Positions 18,112 to 26,837 of a stretch of 64,000 nt of DNA are shown piece by piece. A model generated the notes under the pieces. That model did no database searches, was not told where the DNA came from, and saw nothing but the letters and a program-made list of their open reading frames with translations. The stretch covers positions 1 to 64,000 of the forward strand of contig DCVK01000054.1 of the NCBI GenBank assembly GCA_002335385.1, read 5' to 3'. Every line of letters begins with the position of its first letter. Position 1 is the stretch's first letter. This DNA is from Candidatus Aminicenantes bacterium UBA2190. Lineage in GTDB: Bacteria > Acidobacteriota > Aminicenantia > UBA2199. The position numbers were made by a program, and so were the translations under genes.

Positions 18112-19143
18112 CTACCTGCAGCACTCGGCGATCGCCGCGGCGAAATCGTCGACCTGCTTTTCCGAGGTGTTCCACGAGCACATCCAGCGTACCTCGCACT
18201 TCTCCTCGTCCCAGGTGTAGAAGAAATATTTTTCGAGCAGCCTGTCGCGGGCGGCGCGCGGCAGGGAGGCGAAGACGGCGTTGGCCTGGACCGGCTGGAC
18301 GATCTTCACGGCGGGGATGGGCTTCACCTTGTCCGCGAGCAATCGGGCCATGCGGTTGGCGTGGCGGGCGTTCTCCAGCCACAGGTCGTCGGTGAAAAAT
18401 GCCGAGAACTGGGCGGCGATGAAACGCATTTTGCTGGCCAGCTGCATGAACTGCTTGCGGATGAAGAGGGTGTCCCGGCTCAGCTCGGGGCGGAAGCTGA
18501 CCACGGCCTCGCCCATCAGCAGCCCGTTCTTGGTGCCGCCGAAGGAGAGGATGTCGACTCCGAGCTCGCCCGTGATCTCGCCCAGTCCCAGGCCCAGGGC
18601 GGCGGCGGCGTTGCAGAGCCTGGCGCCGTCCATGTGCAGGTAGAGGTCGTGGCCGTGGCAGAATTCGGCGATGGCCTTCACTTCCCCGGCGCTGTACACC
18701 GTCCCCAGCTCGCTGGCCTGGGTGATGGAGACGACCGCCGGCTGCACGCGGTGCTGGTCGAGGCGCCCCTGCAGGTGGCGGGCGATCATTTCCGGCGTCA
18801 GCTTGCCGTCGGCCGCGTGCACGGTGAGCAGCTTGCAGCCGGTGGCGCTCTCCGGGGCGCCGCACTCGTCGGCGTTGATATGGGCGTGCTCGGAGCAGAT
18901 CACCGCCTGGAATGAGCGGGCCAGGGTCGATATGCTGATGACGTTGGCCCCGGTGCCGTTGAAGACCATGTAGACGTCGGCGTTCCCGCCGAAGTGCCGG
19001 CGGAAGTTTTCCAGGGCCGACGCGGTGTGGCCGTCCAGGCCGTAGGCCACCGCCGGACCGCGGTTGGCCGCCGCGATGGCCTCCAGTACCGCCGGGTGCA
19101 CCCCCGAATGGTTGTCGCTGCCGAACGTCGTGTCGATGGCCAT
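18112..19143 (-). CDS. ltaE: Low-specificity L-threonine aldolase
   Basis: This 343-residue PLP enzyme of fold type I cleaves L-threonine or allo-threonine to glycine and acetaldehyde. The start at 19143 is chosen because AAGGAG lies just upstream and MAIDTTFGSDNHSGVHP begins the family's N-terminal motif. The PLP lysine is in DILSFGGTKNGLLMGEA, with SITQASELGTVYS and HMDGARLCNA around the cofactor. It follows the phosphatase gene by 34 bases on the same strand, so it may be the last gene of the guaA-dnaE operon. Its 3' end is duplicated at 11717-11911, and the AT-rich insert begins right after its stop codon. Confidence 0.93.
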   Translation of the reverse strand: MAIDTTFGSDNHSGVHPAVLEAIAAANRGPAVAYGLDGHTASALENFRRHFGGNADVYMVFNGTGANVISISTLARSFQAVICSEHAHINADECGAPESATGCKLLTVHAADGKLTPEMIARHLQGRLDQHRVQPAVVSITQASELGTVYSAGEVKAIAEFCHGHDLYLHMDGARLCNAAAALGLGLGEITGELGVDILSFGGTKNGLLMGEAVVSFRPELSRDTLFIRKQFMQLASKMRFIAAQFSAFFTDDLWLENARHANRMARLLADKVKPIPAVKIVQPVQANAVFASLPRAARDRLLEKYFFYTWDEEKCEVRWMCSWNTSEKQVDDFAAAIAECCR

Positions 19144-19177
19144 GTTCGCTCCTTGCGGCGCCTGCAATGCCGCCGGC

Positions 19178-20101
19178 TTATGTCTTTTTGATGATCACCA
19201 CGGTGACGTCGTCTTCGGGCGGATCGTGGAAGGCCAGCATGTCCTCCTTGACCCGCATGAACAGCTCCCGCGCCGGCAGGTGCTTGCCGGCGCGCAGCAC
19301 CGTCTCGAGCCGCTCCGGGAAATACCTGCCGCCCCGGGCGTCGCGGTGGTCGGAAAGGCCGTCGCTGTAGAGGAGCAGGATGTCACCCTGCCCCATGAGG
19401 CTGATCTCGTTGACCGTGTACTTCTCCTTGACGCCCAGCAGCGGCACCGTCTTCTCGCTGTGGCCGCGCGAGGGCATGGTGCCGATCTGGGGGAAGGAGA
19501 CGAGCTGCGCGTCGCTGATGGCCACCAGGCGGTCGAACTTGTTGGAGAACACCAGCGGCGGCGGGTGGGCCGCCGACAGGAAGCGGAATGTGCCGCGCTC
19601 GGTGATCTCGCCGTAGACCATGGTCAGGGTCTTGTTGATGCCCGACGAGTTGAAGAAGCGGGTGTTGATGTTCTCGAACAGGGTGGTGGTGATCTCGCCG
19701 AAGAATTTCAGCTCGTAGGAGACGCCGAGCAGGAACGCCTGGTGGAACACCGAGGCGATGAAGGCGGCGCCGAAGTCGTGGCCCTCGACGTCGATGACGG
19801 CGATGCCGGCCCGGGCGGCGGTCGCGCGCAACTTCGTCTTCAGATCCTCGGGCGCCTCGCGGATGAGCTTGTCCATCTTGTAGCGCTTCTTGAAGTCGAC
19901 GTAGATGATGTGGTCGCCGCCGGCCTGGCCGTTGCGCGGCAGCGCCTCGCCGTAGACGTCGATCCAGGGCACCTCGGGCAGCTCGCTGGGCGGCGGGTCG
20001 AAGTGGCGGGCCAGGCCGCTGAAGTTCTCGAGCTCCGCGGTCAGGAGGGCGATCCGCTGCCGCGCCGCCGCCAGCTGCTCGTTTTCGCTGATCTCTTTCA
20101 T
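19178..20101 (-). CDS. SpoIIE/RsbU-type PP2C serine phosphatase
   Basis: This 307-residue protein has a short N-terminal helix (residues 5-27) and a PP2C-like phosphatase domain. AGGDHIIYVDF and VIDVEGHDFGAAFIASVFHQ carry the metal-binding Asp residues, with GDILLLYSDGLSDHRD and EDDVTVVIIKK completing the set. Members dephosphorylate anti-anti-sigma factors or other serine-phosphorylated partners. No sensor domain, STAS protein or anti-sigma factor is next to it. It starts three bases after the dnaE stop, which implies co-transcription with guaA and dnaE. The only Ser/Thr kinase in the window is at 30747-31841. Confidence 0.88.
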   Translation of the reverse strand: MKEISENEQLAAARQRIALLTAELENFSGLARHFDPPPSELPEVPWIDVYGEALPRNGQAGGDHIIYVDFKKRYKMDKLIREAPEDLKTKLRATAARAGIAVIDVEGHDFGAAFIASVFHQAFLLGVSYELKFFGEITTTLFENINTRFFNSSGINKTLTMVYGEITERGTFRFLSAAHPPPLVFSNKFDRLVAISDAQLVSFPQIGTMPSRGHSEKTVPLLGVKEKYTVNEISLMGQGDILLLYSDGLSDHRDARGGRYFPERLETVLRAGKHLPARELFMRVKEDMLAFHDPPEDDVTVVIIKKT

Positions 20102-20104
20102 GGC

Positions 20105-23100
20105 CTAGAACATGATCTCGATGGAGTCGGGGCCGGTGAGCTTCTCGATATCCTTCTTCATGGCGGCGGTGGCGCGCAGGCCCTGGGCGGGCTCGGAGTT
20201 GATCACGACGCGGGCGCCGTCGGGGTGGTTGACGACGACCATGTAGGGCACCGAGTCGCGGTTCTTCTCCAGCTTCTGCTGCAGCTTGTCGTTGAAGGCC
20301 TCGTCGATCTGCTCGTAGCCGATGGTGATGACGATCTTGCGCGCCTTCTTCTTGAGCATGGCCTCCAGCTCCTGCAGGTTCTCCAGGTAGACGGTCTCCT
20401 CGCTGTCGCTGTCGCCGCCGCCCGAGCGGCTGCGCCCCTCCAGGAAGTAGGGGACGTCGACCTTCAGCACCTTCTCCAGCTCGCGCCAGCGGTCCTTGAA
20501 GCACAGCACCTTGATGCGCCCGGTCAGGTCCTCGAAGAAGATCTCGCCGTAGGCGTCGCCCTTCTTGGAGGTGCGGCGGGCGAACTCGGTGACCACGCCG
20601 CCCAGCTTGATCATCTCGCCCTTGAACTCATGGGTCTGGATGGCCATGACGCTGGTGTTGGACACCTTGCGGATCTCGCTGCTGAACTTTTCCAGCGGGT
20701 TGTGGCTGACGTAGATGCCGGCGATCTCCTTCTCGCCCTTGATCATCTCGCTCTCGGGCCACTCCTCCAGCGCCAGCAGCTCGCGGGGGATGTAGTCGTC
20801 GGTGACGGCGTCGGAGAACAGCGGCCTCTGGTTCTTCTGGCGGCTGCGGCTGACGGCGGCGACGCGGCGCAGCACCTCGCCGATGCTCTCGAAAAGGACG
20901 CGGCGCCTGATGCCGAAGCAGTCGCAGGCCCCGGCCTTGACCAGGCTCTCCAGGACGCCCTTGTTGACCTTGGCCAGGTCGACGCGCTCGACGAAGTCGT
21001 TGAAGTCGCGGAACTCGTTGCCCTCCTCGCGCGCCCGCAGGATGATGCCCAGGGCGGCGCTGCCCACGTTCTTCAGCCCGATCAGCCCGAAGCGGATGGC
21101 GCCGTCGCCTTCGACGCGGAAGATCTCGCGGCTCTTGTTGATGTCCGGCGGCAGGATGTCGATGCCCATCTTTTTTGTCTCGGAGATGTACTGGATGATC
21201 TTGGAGGAGGTGGTGGTCTTGTCGGCTTCGGAGCTGAGGTGCGCCGACATGAAGTAGACGGGGTAGTGCGCCTTGAGGAAGGCGGTCTGGTAGGCCAGGT
21301 AGGCGTAGGCGGTGGAATGCGACTTGTTGAAGCCGTACTCGGCGAAGGTCTTCATCTGGGAGAAGAGTTCCTCGACCTTTTTCTTCTCGTAGCCCTTCCG
21401 GGCCGCCCGTTCCAGGAATTTCTTCTCCTGGGCCGGCATCTTGCTCACTTCCTTCTTGCCCATGATCTTGCGCATCTCGTCGGCCTCGCTCATGGAGAAG
21501 CCGGCGATGCGCACCGAGATCTGCATGACCTGCTCCTGGAAGACGATGATGCCCCAGGTGTCCTTGAGGATCTCCTCCAACTCGGGGAAGATGTAGGTCA
21601 CCTTCTCCCTGCCCAGCTTGCGGTTGACGTAGACGTCGGCCATGCCCGACTGCAGCGGCCCCGGGCGGTAGAGGGCGTTGAGCACGATCAGGTCCTCGAT
21701 CTTCGTCGGCTTGGACTTCTTGAGGTAGTCGCGCATGCCCGAGCTCTCGAACTGGAAGATGCCGTCGGTCTCCCCCTTCTGGAAGATCTTGAAGGTCTTG
21801 GCGTCGAGCAGGTTGAGGTTCTCCAGGTCGATGGCCTTGCCCTCGCGCTCGCGCACCTCCTGGATGATGTTGCGGATGATGGTCAGGGTCTTCAGGCCCA
21901 GGATGTCCATCTTGAGCAGGCCGATATTCTCCACCTCCTCCTTCTCGAAGTGGGTGGTGATGTCCTCGCGCGTCTTGTACAGCGGCATGAATTCGGTCAG
22001 CTTGCGCGGCGCGATGACCACGCCGGCGGCGTGCTTGCCGGTGTTGCGGATGTTGTTCTCCAGGCGCAGGGCGTAATTGATCAGCTTGATGAACTCGGGG
22101 CTGTGCTGGATCTCGCGCTGCAGGTCGGGGGTCTTGTCGATGGCGTCCTTCAGTTCCACCTTGGGGCCTTCCGGCACCAGCTTGGCCAGGCGGTTGACGT
22201 CGGCCAGCTTGACCTCCATGACGCGGCCGATGTCGCGGATGGCCAGCTTGGCCTTCATGCGGTTGAAGGTGACGATCTGCGCCACGTTGTCCTCGCCGTA
22301 CTTGGAGCGGATGTAGGCGATGATCTCCTCGCGGCGCTCGGCGTCGAAGTCGATGTCGATGTCGGGCAGGCTGACGCGCTCGGGGTTGAGGAAGCGCTCG
22401 AAGATCAGATCGTATTCCAACGGATCGATATGGGTGATGCCCATGACGAAGGCCACCAGGCTGCCCACCACCGAGCCGCGGCCGGGTCCGACCGGGATGC
22501 CGCTCTCCTTGGCATGGCGGATGATGTCCCAGACGATGAGGAAATAGCTGGGGAAGCCCATCTCGCGGATCTTCTCGATCTCGTAGAGCAGGCGCTCCTG
22601 GTATTCCTTGCGGCTGTGCTTCAGGTGCTTGGCCTTGGCCAGGTATTGGTGCTGGATGCGCTCGAAGCCCTCCAGGCACAGCTTCTCGAAGTAGTCGTCG
22701 ACGCTCAGCCGGCCGGGGGTCTTGAACTCGGGCAGGAAGTATTTCTTGAGCTTGAACTCGAAGTTGCAGCGCGAGGCGATCTCGAAGGTGTTGGCCAGCG
22801 CCTGCGGCGCCCGGGCGGCGAACAGGGCGGCCATCTCCTCGCTGGACTTGAAGTACATCTGGTCGGTTTCCTTCTTCATCGGCCGGTCGGGGTTGCTGAT
22901 GACGTCGGTGGTCTGCAGGCAGATGAGGATCTCGCGGGCGTCGGCGTCCTCGCGCGTCAGGTAATGGACGTCGTTGCTCGCCGCCAGCGGGATGTCCATC
23001 TCCCTGGCCAGGTCCAGCAGCAGCGGCAGCGCCTGCTGCTGCTCGGCCAGGCCGTGGTCCTGCAGCTCGATGAAGAAGTTGTCCTTGAACGTCTCGCGGT

Positions 23101-23590
23101 ACCAGCTCGCCGCCGCCCGGGCCTTCTCCACCTGGCCGCGCAGCAGGTAGTGGGGCAGTTCGCCCTGGATGCATGCCGACATGACCAGCAGGCCGTCCTT
23201 GTATTTCTCCAGCAGCTCCCTGTCGATGCGCGGCTTGCGGTAAAATCCCTCCAGGTAGGAGGCGGTGATCAGCTCGCAGAGGTTGCGGTAGCCCTGGTCG
23301 TTGCGCACCAGCGCCAGCAGGTGGAAGTAATTCTGCTCGTCCTCGCGGCGGTTGGGGCGGTCGAAGCGCGATCCCGGCGCCAGGTAGAGCTCGGCGCCGA
23401 TGATGGGCTTGACCTCGCTCTGCAGGGCCTTCTTGTAGAAGTTGACCGCGCCCAGGATCGAGCCGTGGTCGGTCAGGGCCACGGCGGGCATCTGGAAGGC
23501 GCGGGCCTGTTTGAGCAGGTCGTCGACCTTCAGCGAGGAGTCGAGCAGGCTGTATTCCGAGTGCAGGTGCAGGTGGATGAAGCTCTTCAT
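20105..23590 (-). CDS. dnaE: DNA polymerase III alpha subunit
   Basis: This 1161-residue replicative polymerase has DnaE domain order. The PHP domain starts with FIHLHLHSEYSLLDSSLKV. The palm contains GPGRGSVVGSLVAFVMGI and the catalytic PDIDIDFD motif near residue 400. Fingers, the tandem HhH region and the OB-fold region (GGVVTEFARRTSKKGDAYGEI) follow. The start is taken at 23590, where ATGA overlaps the guaA stop (23587). An in-frame ATG at 23596 is possible. Only one alpha subunit is seen, with no PolC or DnaE2 features. The end of the chain, with PDGARVVINSE, is a DnaE C-terminal module. Confidence 0.96.
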   Translation of the reverse strand: MKSFIHLHLHSEYSLLDSSLKVDDLLKQARAFQMPAVALTDHGSILGAVNFYKKALQSEVKPIIGAELYLAPGSRFDRPNRREDEQNYFHLLALVRNDQGYRNLCELITASYLEGFYRKPRIDRELLEKYKDGLLVMSACIQGELPHYLLRGQVEKARAAASWYRETFKDNFFIELQDHGLAEQQQALPLLLDLAREMDIPLAASNDVHYLTREDADAREILICLQTTDVISNPDRPMKKETDQMYFKSSEEMAALFAARAPQALANTFEIASRCNFEFKLKKYFLPEFKTPGRLSVDDYFEKLCLEGFERIQHQYLAKAKHLKHSRKEYQERLLYEIEKIREMGFPSYFLIVWDIIRHAKESGIPVGPGRGSVVGSLVAFVMGITHIDPLEYDLIFERFLNPERVSLPDIDIDFDAERREEIIAYIRSKYGEDNVAQIVTFNRMKAKLAIRDIGRVMEVKLADVNRLAKLVPEGPKVELKDAIDKTPDLQREIQHSPEFIKLINYALRLENNIRNTGKHAAGVVIAPRKLTEFMPLYKTREDITTHFEKEEVENIGLLKMDILGLKTLTIIRNIIQEVREREGKAIDLENLNLLDAKTFKIFQKGETDGIFQFESSGMRDYLKKSKPTKIEDLIVLNALYRPGPLQSGMADVYVNRKLGREKVTYIFPELEEILKDTWGIIVFQEQVMQISVRIAGFSMSEADEMRKIMGKKEVSKMPAQEKKFLERAARKGYEKKKVEELFSQMKTFAEYGFNKSHSTAYAYLAYQTAFLKAHYPVYFMSAHLSSEADKTTTSSKIIQYISETKKMGIDILPPDINKSREIFRVEGDGAIRFGLIGLKNVGSAALGIILRAREEGNEFRDFNDFVERVDLAKVNKGVLESLVKAGACDCFGIRRRVLFESIGEVLRRVAAVSRSRQKNQRPLFSDAVTDDYIPRELLALEEWPESEMIKGEKEIAGIYVSHNPLEKFSSEIRKVSNTSVMAIQTHEFKGEMIKLGGVVTEFARRTSKKGDAYGEIFFEDLTGRIKVLCFKDRWRELEKVLKVDVPYFLEGRSRSGGGDSDSEETVYLENLQELEAMLKKKARKIVITIGYEQIDEAFNDKLQQKLEKNRDSVPYMVVVNHPDGARVVINSEPAQGLRATAAMKKDIEKLTGPDSIEIMF

Positions 23591-25119
23591 TCCCATTCGA
23601 TGGTCGCGGGCGGCTTGGAAGTGACGTCGTAGACGACGCGGTTGACGGCGCGGATGCGGCGCACGATGCGCCGGGCGGCCGCGTCCAGGACGTCGGCGGG
23701 CAGCGCCGCCCAGTCGGCGGTCATGCCGTCGCTGGCGGTAACGGCGCGCAGGGCCACGACGTTGCCGTAGGCGCGCTCGTCGCCCATGACGCCGACCGAG
23801 CGCACCGGCAGCAGCACGGCGAAGGCCTGCCAGACCTTGTCGTACCAGCCGCTGCGCCGCAGCTCCTCGATGAAGATGGCGTCGGCCTGCTTGAGCACGG
23901 CCAGCTTGGCCGGCGTGACGGCGCCCAGCACGCGCACGGCCAGGCCGGGGCCGGGAAAGGGGTGGCGGTCCAGGATGTCGGCGGGGATGCCGAGCAGCCG
24001 CGCCACCTGGCGCACCTCGTCCTTGAACAGGAACTTGAAGGGCTCGATGATGCGCCCCTGGCGCTCCAGCTTCTGCACCTCGCGCACGCGGTTGTGGTGG
24101 GTCTTGATGGTCTGCGACGGGCCCTGCACCGGGTTGCTCTCGATGACGTCGGGGTAGAGCGTCCCCTGGATGAGGAAGTCGAAGTCCTTCAGCCCGCCGT
24201 AGAAGACATCGATGAAGGTGCGGCCGATGATCTTGCGCTTGCGCTCCGGGGCGGCGACGCCCTTGAGCCGGGCCAGGAAGCGGCGCGAGGCGTCGATGTA
24301 GGTTACCTTCAGCCCCAGGCGCCGGCGCAGGCTGTCGAGCACCTCCCGCTCCTCGTCCAGGCGCAAGAGGCCGTTGTTGACGAAGATCGAGGTGACCCTC
24401 CCGCCCAGCGCCTTCCGTGCCAGCACGGCCAGCGTCGTGGAGTCGACGCCGCCGCTCACCCCCAGCACCACGCGCTTGCCCCGGCATTGCTCACGCAGCT
24501 TGGCGATCTCCTCCTCGACGAAGTTCTTCATGCTCCAGGCGCGGGGAGCCCGGCAGACGGCGTAAAGGAAATTGGCCAGGATCTTTTTCCCCTCGCGGCT
24601 GTGAACGACCTCGGGATGGAACTGCACGGCGAAGATGCGCGCGCGGCGGTCCTCGACGGCGGCGATGGCGCCGTCGGCGGAGCGGGCGGTCACGGTATAG
24701 CCCGGCGCCAGCGCGGCCACCGAGTCGCCGTGGCTCATCCACACGGTGCTGCGGTCGCGCACGCCGGCGAACAGCGGCGACGCCCCCGCCAGGCACAACT
24801 GGGCGTTGCCGTACTCGCGCTGCGCCGAGCGCACGACGCGTCCGCCCAGCATGCGCGTGAGCAGCTGCATGCCGTAGCAGATGCCCAGGATGGGGATGCC
24901 GGCGGCGAGCAGCTTCCTGTCGACGCGCGGCGCTCCGGGGGCCAGGGTGCTGGCCGGCCCGCCCGAGAGGATGATGCCCGCCGGCGGTTCGGCCAGGATC
25001 TTCTTCAGGTCATAGTGGAAAGGCTGGATCTCGGAGAAAACGCCCAGTTCCCTGACGCGCCGGGCGATGAGCTGGGTGTATTGCGAGCCGAAATCGAGGA
25101 TCAGGATTTTGTTTCCCAT
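23587..25119 (-). CDS. guaA: GMP synthase (glutamine-hydrolysing)
   Basis: This 510-residue two-domain enzyme converts XMP, glutamine and ATP to GMP. The class I amidotransferase domain has ILSGGPAST, the nucleophile in GICYGMQL and the His-Glu pair in VQFHPEVVHS. The ATP pyrophosphatase domain has the PP-loop LGVSGGVDSTTLA at about residue 215, and the dimerisation domain ends in KPPATIEWE. The start at 25119 gives the canonical N terminus MGNKILILDFGSQYTQLIAR. It overlaps dnaE by four bases. Its promoter's -10 box ends only 10 bases ahead of the ATG, so the transcript should have almost no leader. Confidence 0.97.
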   Translation of the reverse strand: MGNKILILDFGSQYTQLIARRVRELGVFSEIQPFHYDLKKILAEPPAGIILSGGPASTLAPGAPRVDRKLLAAGIPILGICYGMQLLTRMLGGRVVRSAQREYGNAQLCLAGASPLFAGVRDRSTVWMSHGDSVAALAPGYTVTARSADGAIAAVEDRRARIFAVQFHPEVVHSREGKKILANFLYAVCRAPRAWSMKNFVEEEIAKLREQCRGKRVVLGVSGGVDSTTLAVLARKALGGRVTSIFVNNGLLRLDEEREVLDSLRRRLGLKVTYIDASRRFLARLKGVAAPERKRKIIGRTFIDVFYGGLKDFDFLIQGTLYPDVIESNPVQGPSQTIKTHHNRVREVQKLERQGRIIEPFKFLFKDEVRQVARLLGIPADILDRHPFPGPGLAVRVLGAVTPAKLAVLKQADAIFIEELRRSGWYDKVWQAFAVLLPVRSVGVMGDERAYGNVVALRAVTASDGMTADWAALPADVLDAAARRIVRRIRAVNRVVYDVTSKPPATIEWE

Positions 25120-25129
25120 GGATGGCCCG

Positions 25130-25158
25130 ATTCTAGCAGATATGCGGCATGGGTTCAA
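25130..25158 (-). promoter_or_regulatory. Promoter of guaA, near-leaderless
   Basis: On the minus strand TTGAAC (25158-25153), 17 bases, TAGAAT (25135-25130). The guaA ATG begins at 25119, ten bases beyond the -10 box, and no Shine-Dalgarno sequence is present. Confidence 0.78.
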
Positions 25159-25199
25159 TAAGGGTTTTTTCGCTCGTTCAGCCCGCGGCCGGCGGAAAA

Positions 25200-25228
25200 T
25201 TGACAGAAATGACCCGTGGAACTATACT
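25200..25228 (+). promoter_or_regulatory. Promoter of mutM, leaderless
   Basis: Perfect TTGACA (25200-25205), 17 bases, TATACT (25223-25228). The ATG is at 25237, eight bases after the -10 box, so transcription should begin at or next to the start codon. Confidence 0.82.
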
Positions 25229-25236
25229 GGCCGCCG

Positions 25237-26055
25237 ATGCCCGAGCTTCCCGAAGTCGAGACCATCGTCCGCCAGCTGCGCCGGCAAATCATCGACAGAA
25301 CCATTGCGTCCATTCGCGTGTTTTGGCCGCGCACGATCGAGGGAAACAAGACGGAATTCCGCCGGCGGCTGTGCGGCCTGACCGTCGCCGGCGTCTGGCG
25401 CCGCGGCAAGTATATCGGTGTGGAGGGCGAGGACGGAACTTTTTTCACCGTCCACCTGCGCATGACCGGCAAGCTGGTGGGGGCGCTGGACACGGCCGAC
25501 CGCAGGCACCTGCGCCTGCGATTCACCTTCACCGACGGCACGAAGCTTCATTTCGTCGACGCCCGCAAGTTCGGCCGCCTGCGCCTGTGGCCCTGCCGCG
25601 GCGAGTCCTGCCCGGGGCTGGGGCCCGAGCCGCTGTGTCCGGAGACCGTGCGCCGGGTCCTGAAACATCTGCGGACGAACAGGCCCGTCAAAAGCGTGTT
25701 GCTCGATCAAGCCATTTTGGCCGGCATCGGCAACATCTACGCCGACGAGGCGTTGTTTCTGGCCGGCATCCATCCCTTGACCCAGGCCGCCGTCCTGAAC
25801 GCCGGCCAGCAGGAACTTCTGTCCCGCTCTGTGCCGCGGATACTGAAATTGGCCATCGGCCGCCGCGGAACGACGCTGCGCAACTACCGCACCCTCGCGG
25901 ACCAGAGCGGCGGGAACCAGGAGCACCTGAACGTCTATGGCCGTACCGGAGCGCCGTGCTTCACGTGCGGCACGCCGATTGAAAGGATCCGCATCAACGG
26001 GCGATCCAGCCATTTTTGTCCGAAATGCCAAAGATCAGGCGTTGGACGTCAGTAG
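25237..26055 (+). CDS. mutM: Formamidopyrimidine-DNA glycosylase (Fpg/MutM)
   Basis: This 272-residue repair enzyme excises 8-oxoguanine and formamidopyrimidines and nicks the strand. The start at 25237 is fixed by the obligatory MPELPEVET N terminus: after Met removal Pro is the catalytic nucleophile, followed by the catalytic Glu. LRMTGKLVG holds the conserved Lys. DQAILAGIGNIYADE forms the helix-two-turn-helix region. The C-terminal zinc finger is CFTCGTPI...HFCPKC. It is divergent from guaA, with the two promoters back to back. The lack of any 5' leader is notable. Confidence 0.97.
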   Translation: MPELPEVETIVRQLRRQIIDRTIASIRVFWPRTIEGNKTEFRRRLCGLTVAGVWRRGKYIGVEGEDGTFFTVHLRMTGKLVGALDTADRRHLRLRFTFTDGTKLHFVDARKFGRLRLWPCRGESCPGLGPEPLCPETVRRVLKHLRTNRPVKSVLLDQAILAGIGNIYADEALFLAGIHPLTQAAVLNAGQQELLSRSVPRILKLAIGRRGTTLRNYRTLADQSGGNQEHLNVYGRTGAPCFTCGTPIERIRINGRSSHFCPKCQRSGVGRQ

Positions 26056-26127
26056 CCAGCAGGAAAACGGCATTGCCAATGATTTTGCAGCGATTCATTT
26101 AAATATTTATTAGTATTTTTTTATCAC

Positions 26128-26155
26128 TTTACAAAATGTTTTTAACAATTAGAAT
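26128..26155 (+). promoter_or_regulatory. Candidate promoter of the exported-protein block
   Basis: TTTACA (26128-26133), 16 bases, TAGAAT (26150-26155), in an AT-rich gap after mutM. The AT richness raises the chance of a false match. Confidence 0.5.
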
Positions 26156-26224
26156 ATATTCAATTAATAATGGCGCTTCGCATGTGCATCCCAAGCTCGT
26201 GCGCTGTCGCCGAGGGAGGGATTC

Positions 26225-26773
26225 ATGAAAAAAATCACCGTGATCGTTCTGCTCGCACTGGTCGCCGCTTGCGGGGTATTCGCCCAGGAGACCCCTACCG
26301 TGATGCAGAAGCCCGGCCCGGAGCACATGAAATTGGCCGGTTTTGTCGGCAACTGGACGACCGCAGGGGAAGTCGTGGAGAGCCCGTTGGGCTCGGCGGA
26401 GAATTGGTCGGGAACGATCCGCAGCGAGTGGTTCGCGGGCGGCTTCGCCGTGATCAGGCATGTGGATGAAAAGGGCAGCATCACCGCCGATTTCCATGCG
26501 TTGGACGTGATCACCTATGATGCCTCGGCCAAAACGTATACTTGGTACAATGTCGACAACCAGGGCTGGTCTGGGTTGCTAAAAGGGACATTCTCCGGCG
26601 ATGTGTTCACGATCGACTGGGATGCACAGGCCAAGGGAAAAACCTACAAGCTGAGGGGCACGGCAAAGTGGGTAGGTGCCGACACGCTCACCTATGTCTC
26701 GGAATATTCGGAAGACGGGACGATTTGGAAGCCTCTCTCCCGTTCCACGGATATCAGGGTAATATCTAAGTGA
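26225..26773 (+). CDS. Exported DUF1579-like protein
   Basis: This 182-residue protein starts after GAGGGAGGG and has an N-terminal export signal. LVAAC at residues 12-16 could be a lipobox (lipoprotein), while VFAQ shortly after could be a signal peptidase I site. The body resembles the DUF1579 family: KLAGFVGNWTTAGEVVES, WSGTIRSEWFAGGFAVIRH, then beta-strand pairs typical of a lipocalin-like barrel. The function of the family is unknown. It precedes a beta-lactamase-fold hydrolase, an esterase and an M29 peptidase, all exported and all on the same strand. Confidence 0.75.
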   Translation: MKKITVIVLLALVAACGVFAQETPTVMQKPGPEHMKLAGFVGNWTTAGEVVESPLGSAENWSGTIRSEWFAGGFAVIRHVDEKGSITADFHALDVITYDASAKTYTWYNVDNQGWSGLLKGTFSGDVFTIDWDAQAKGKTYKLRGTAKWVGADTLTYVSEYSEDGTIWKPLSRSTDIRVISK

Positions 26774-26837
26774 GGATAAACATCAGAGAATTCATTTCAA
26801 TTCATTGAATGAAAAATTTATGGAAAGGAGGCCGAGA

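Noticed and set aside
19064..23632. A 1522-codon open frame on the plus strand opposite dnaE and the phosphatase
   Set aside because: It is the antisense shadow of a GC-rich codon pattern. The translation is low-complexity (runs of Leu, Asp, Val, His, Gly), has no recognisable domain, and the minus-strand dnaE and phosphatase are unmistakable.
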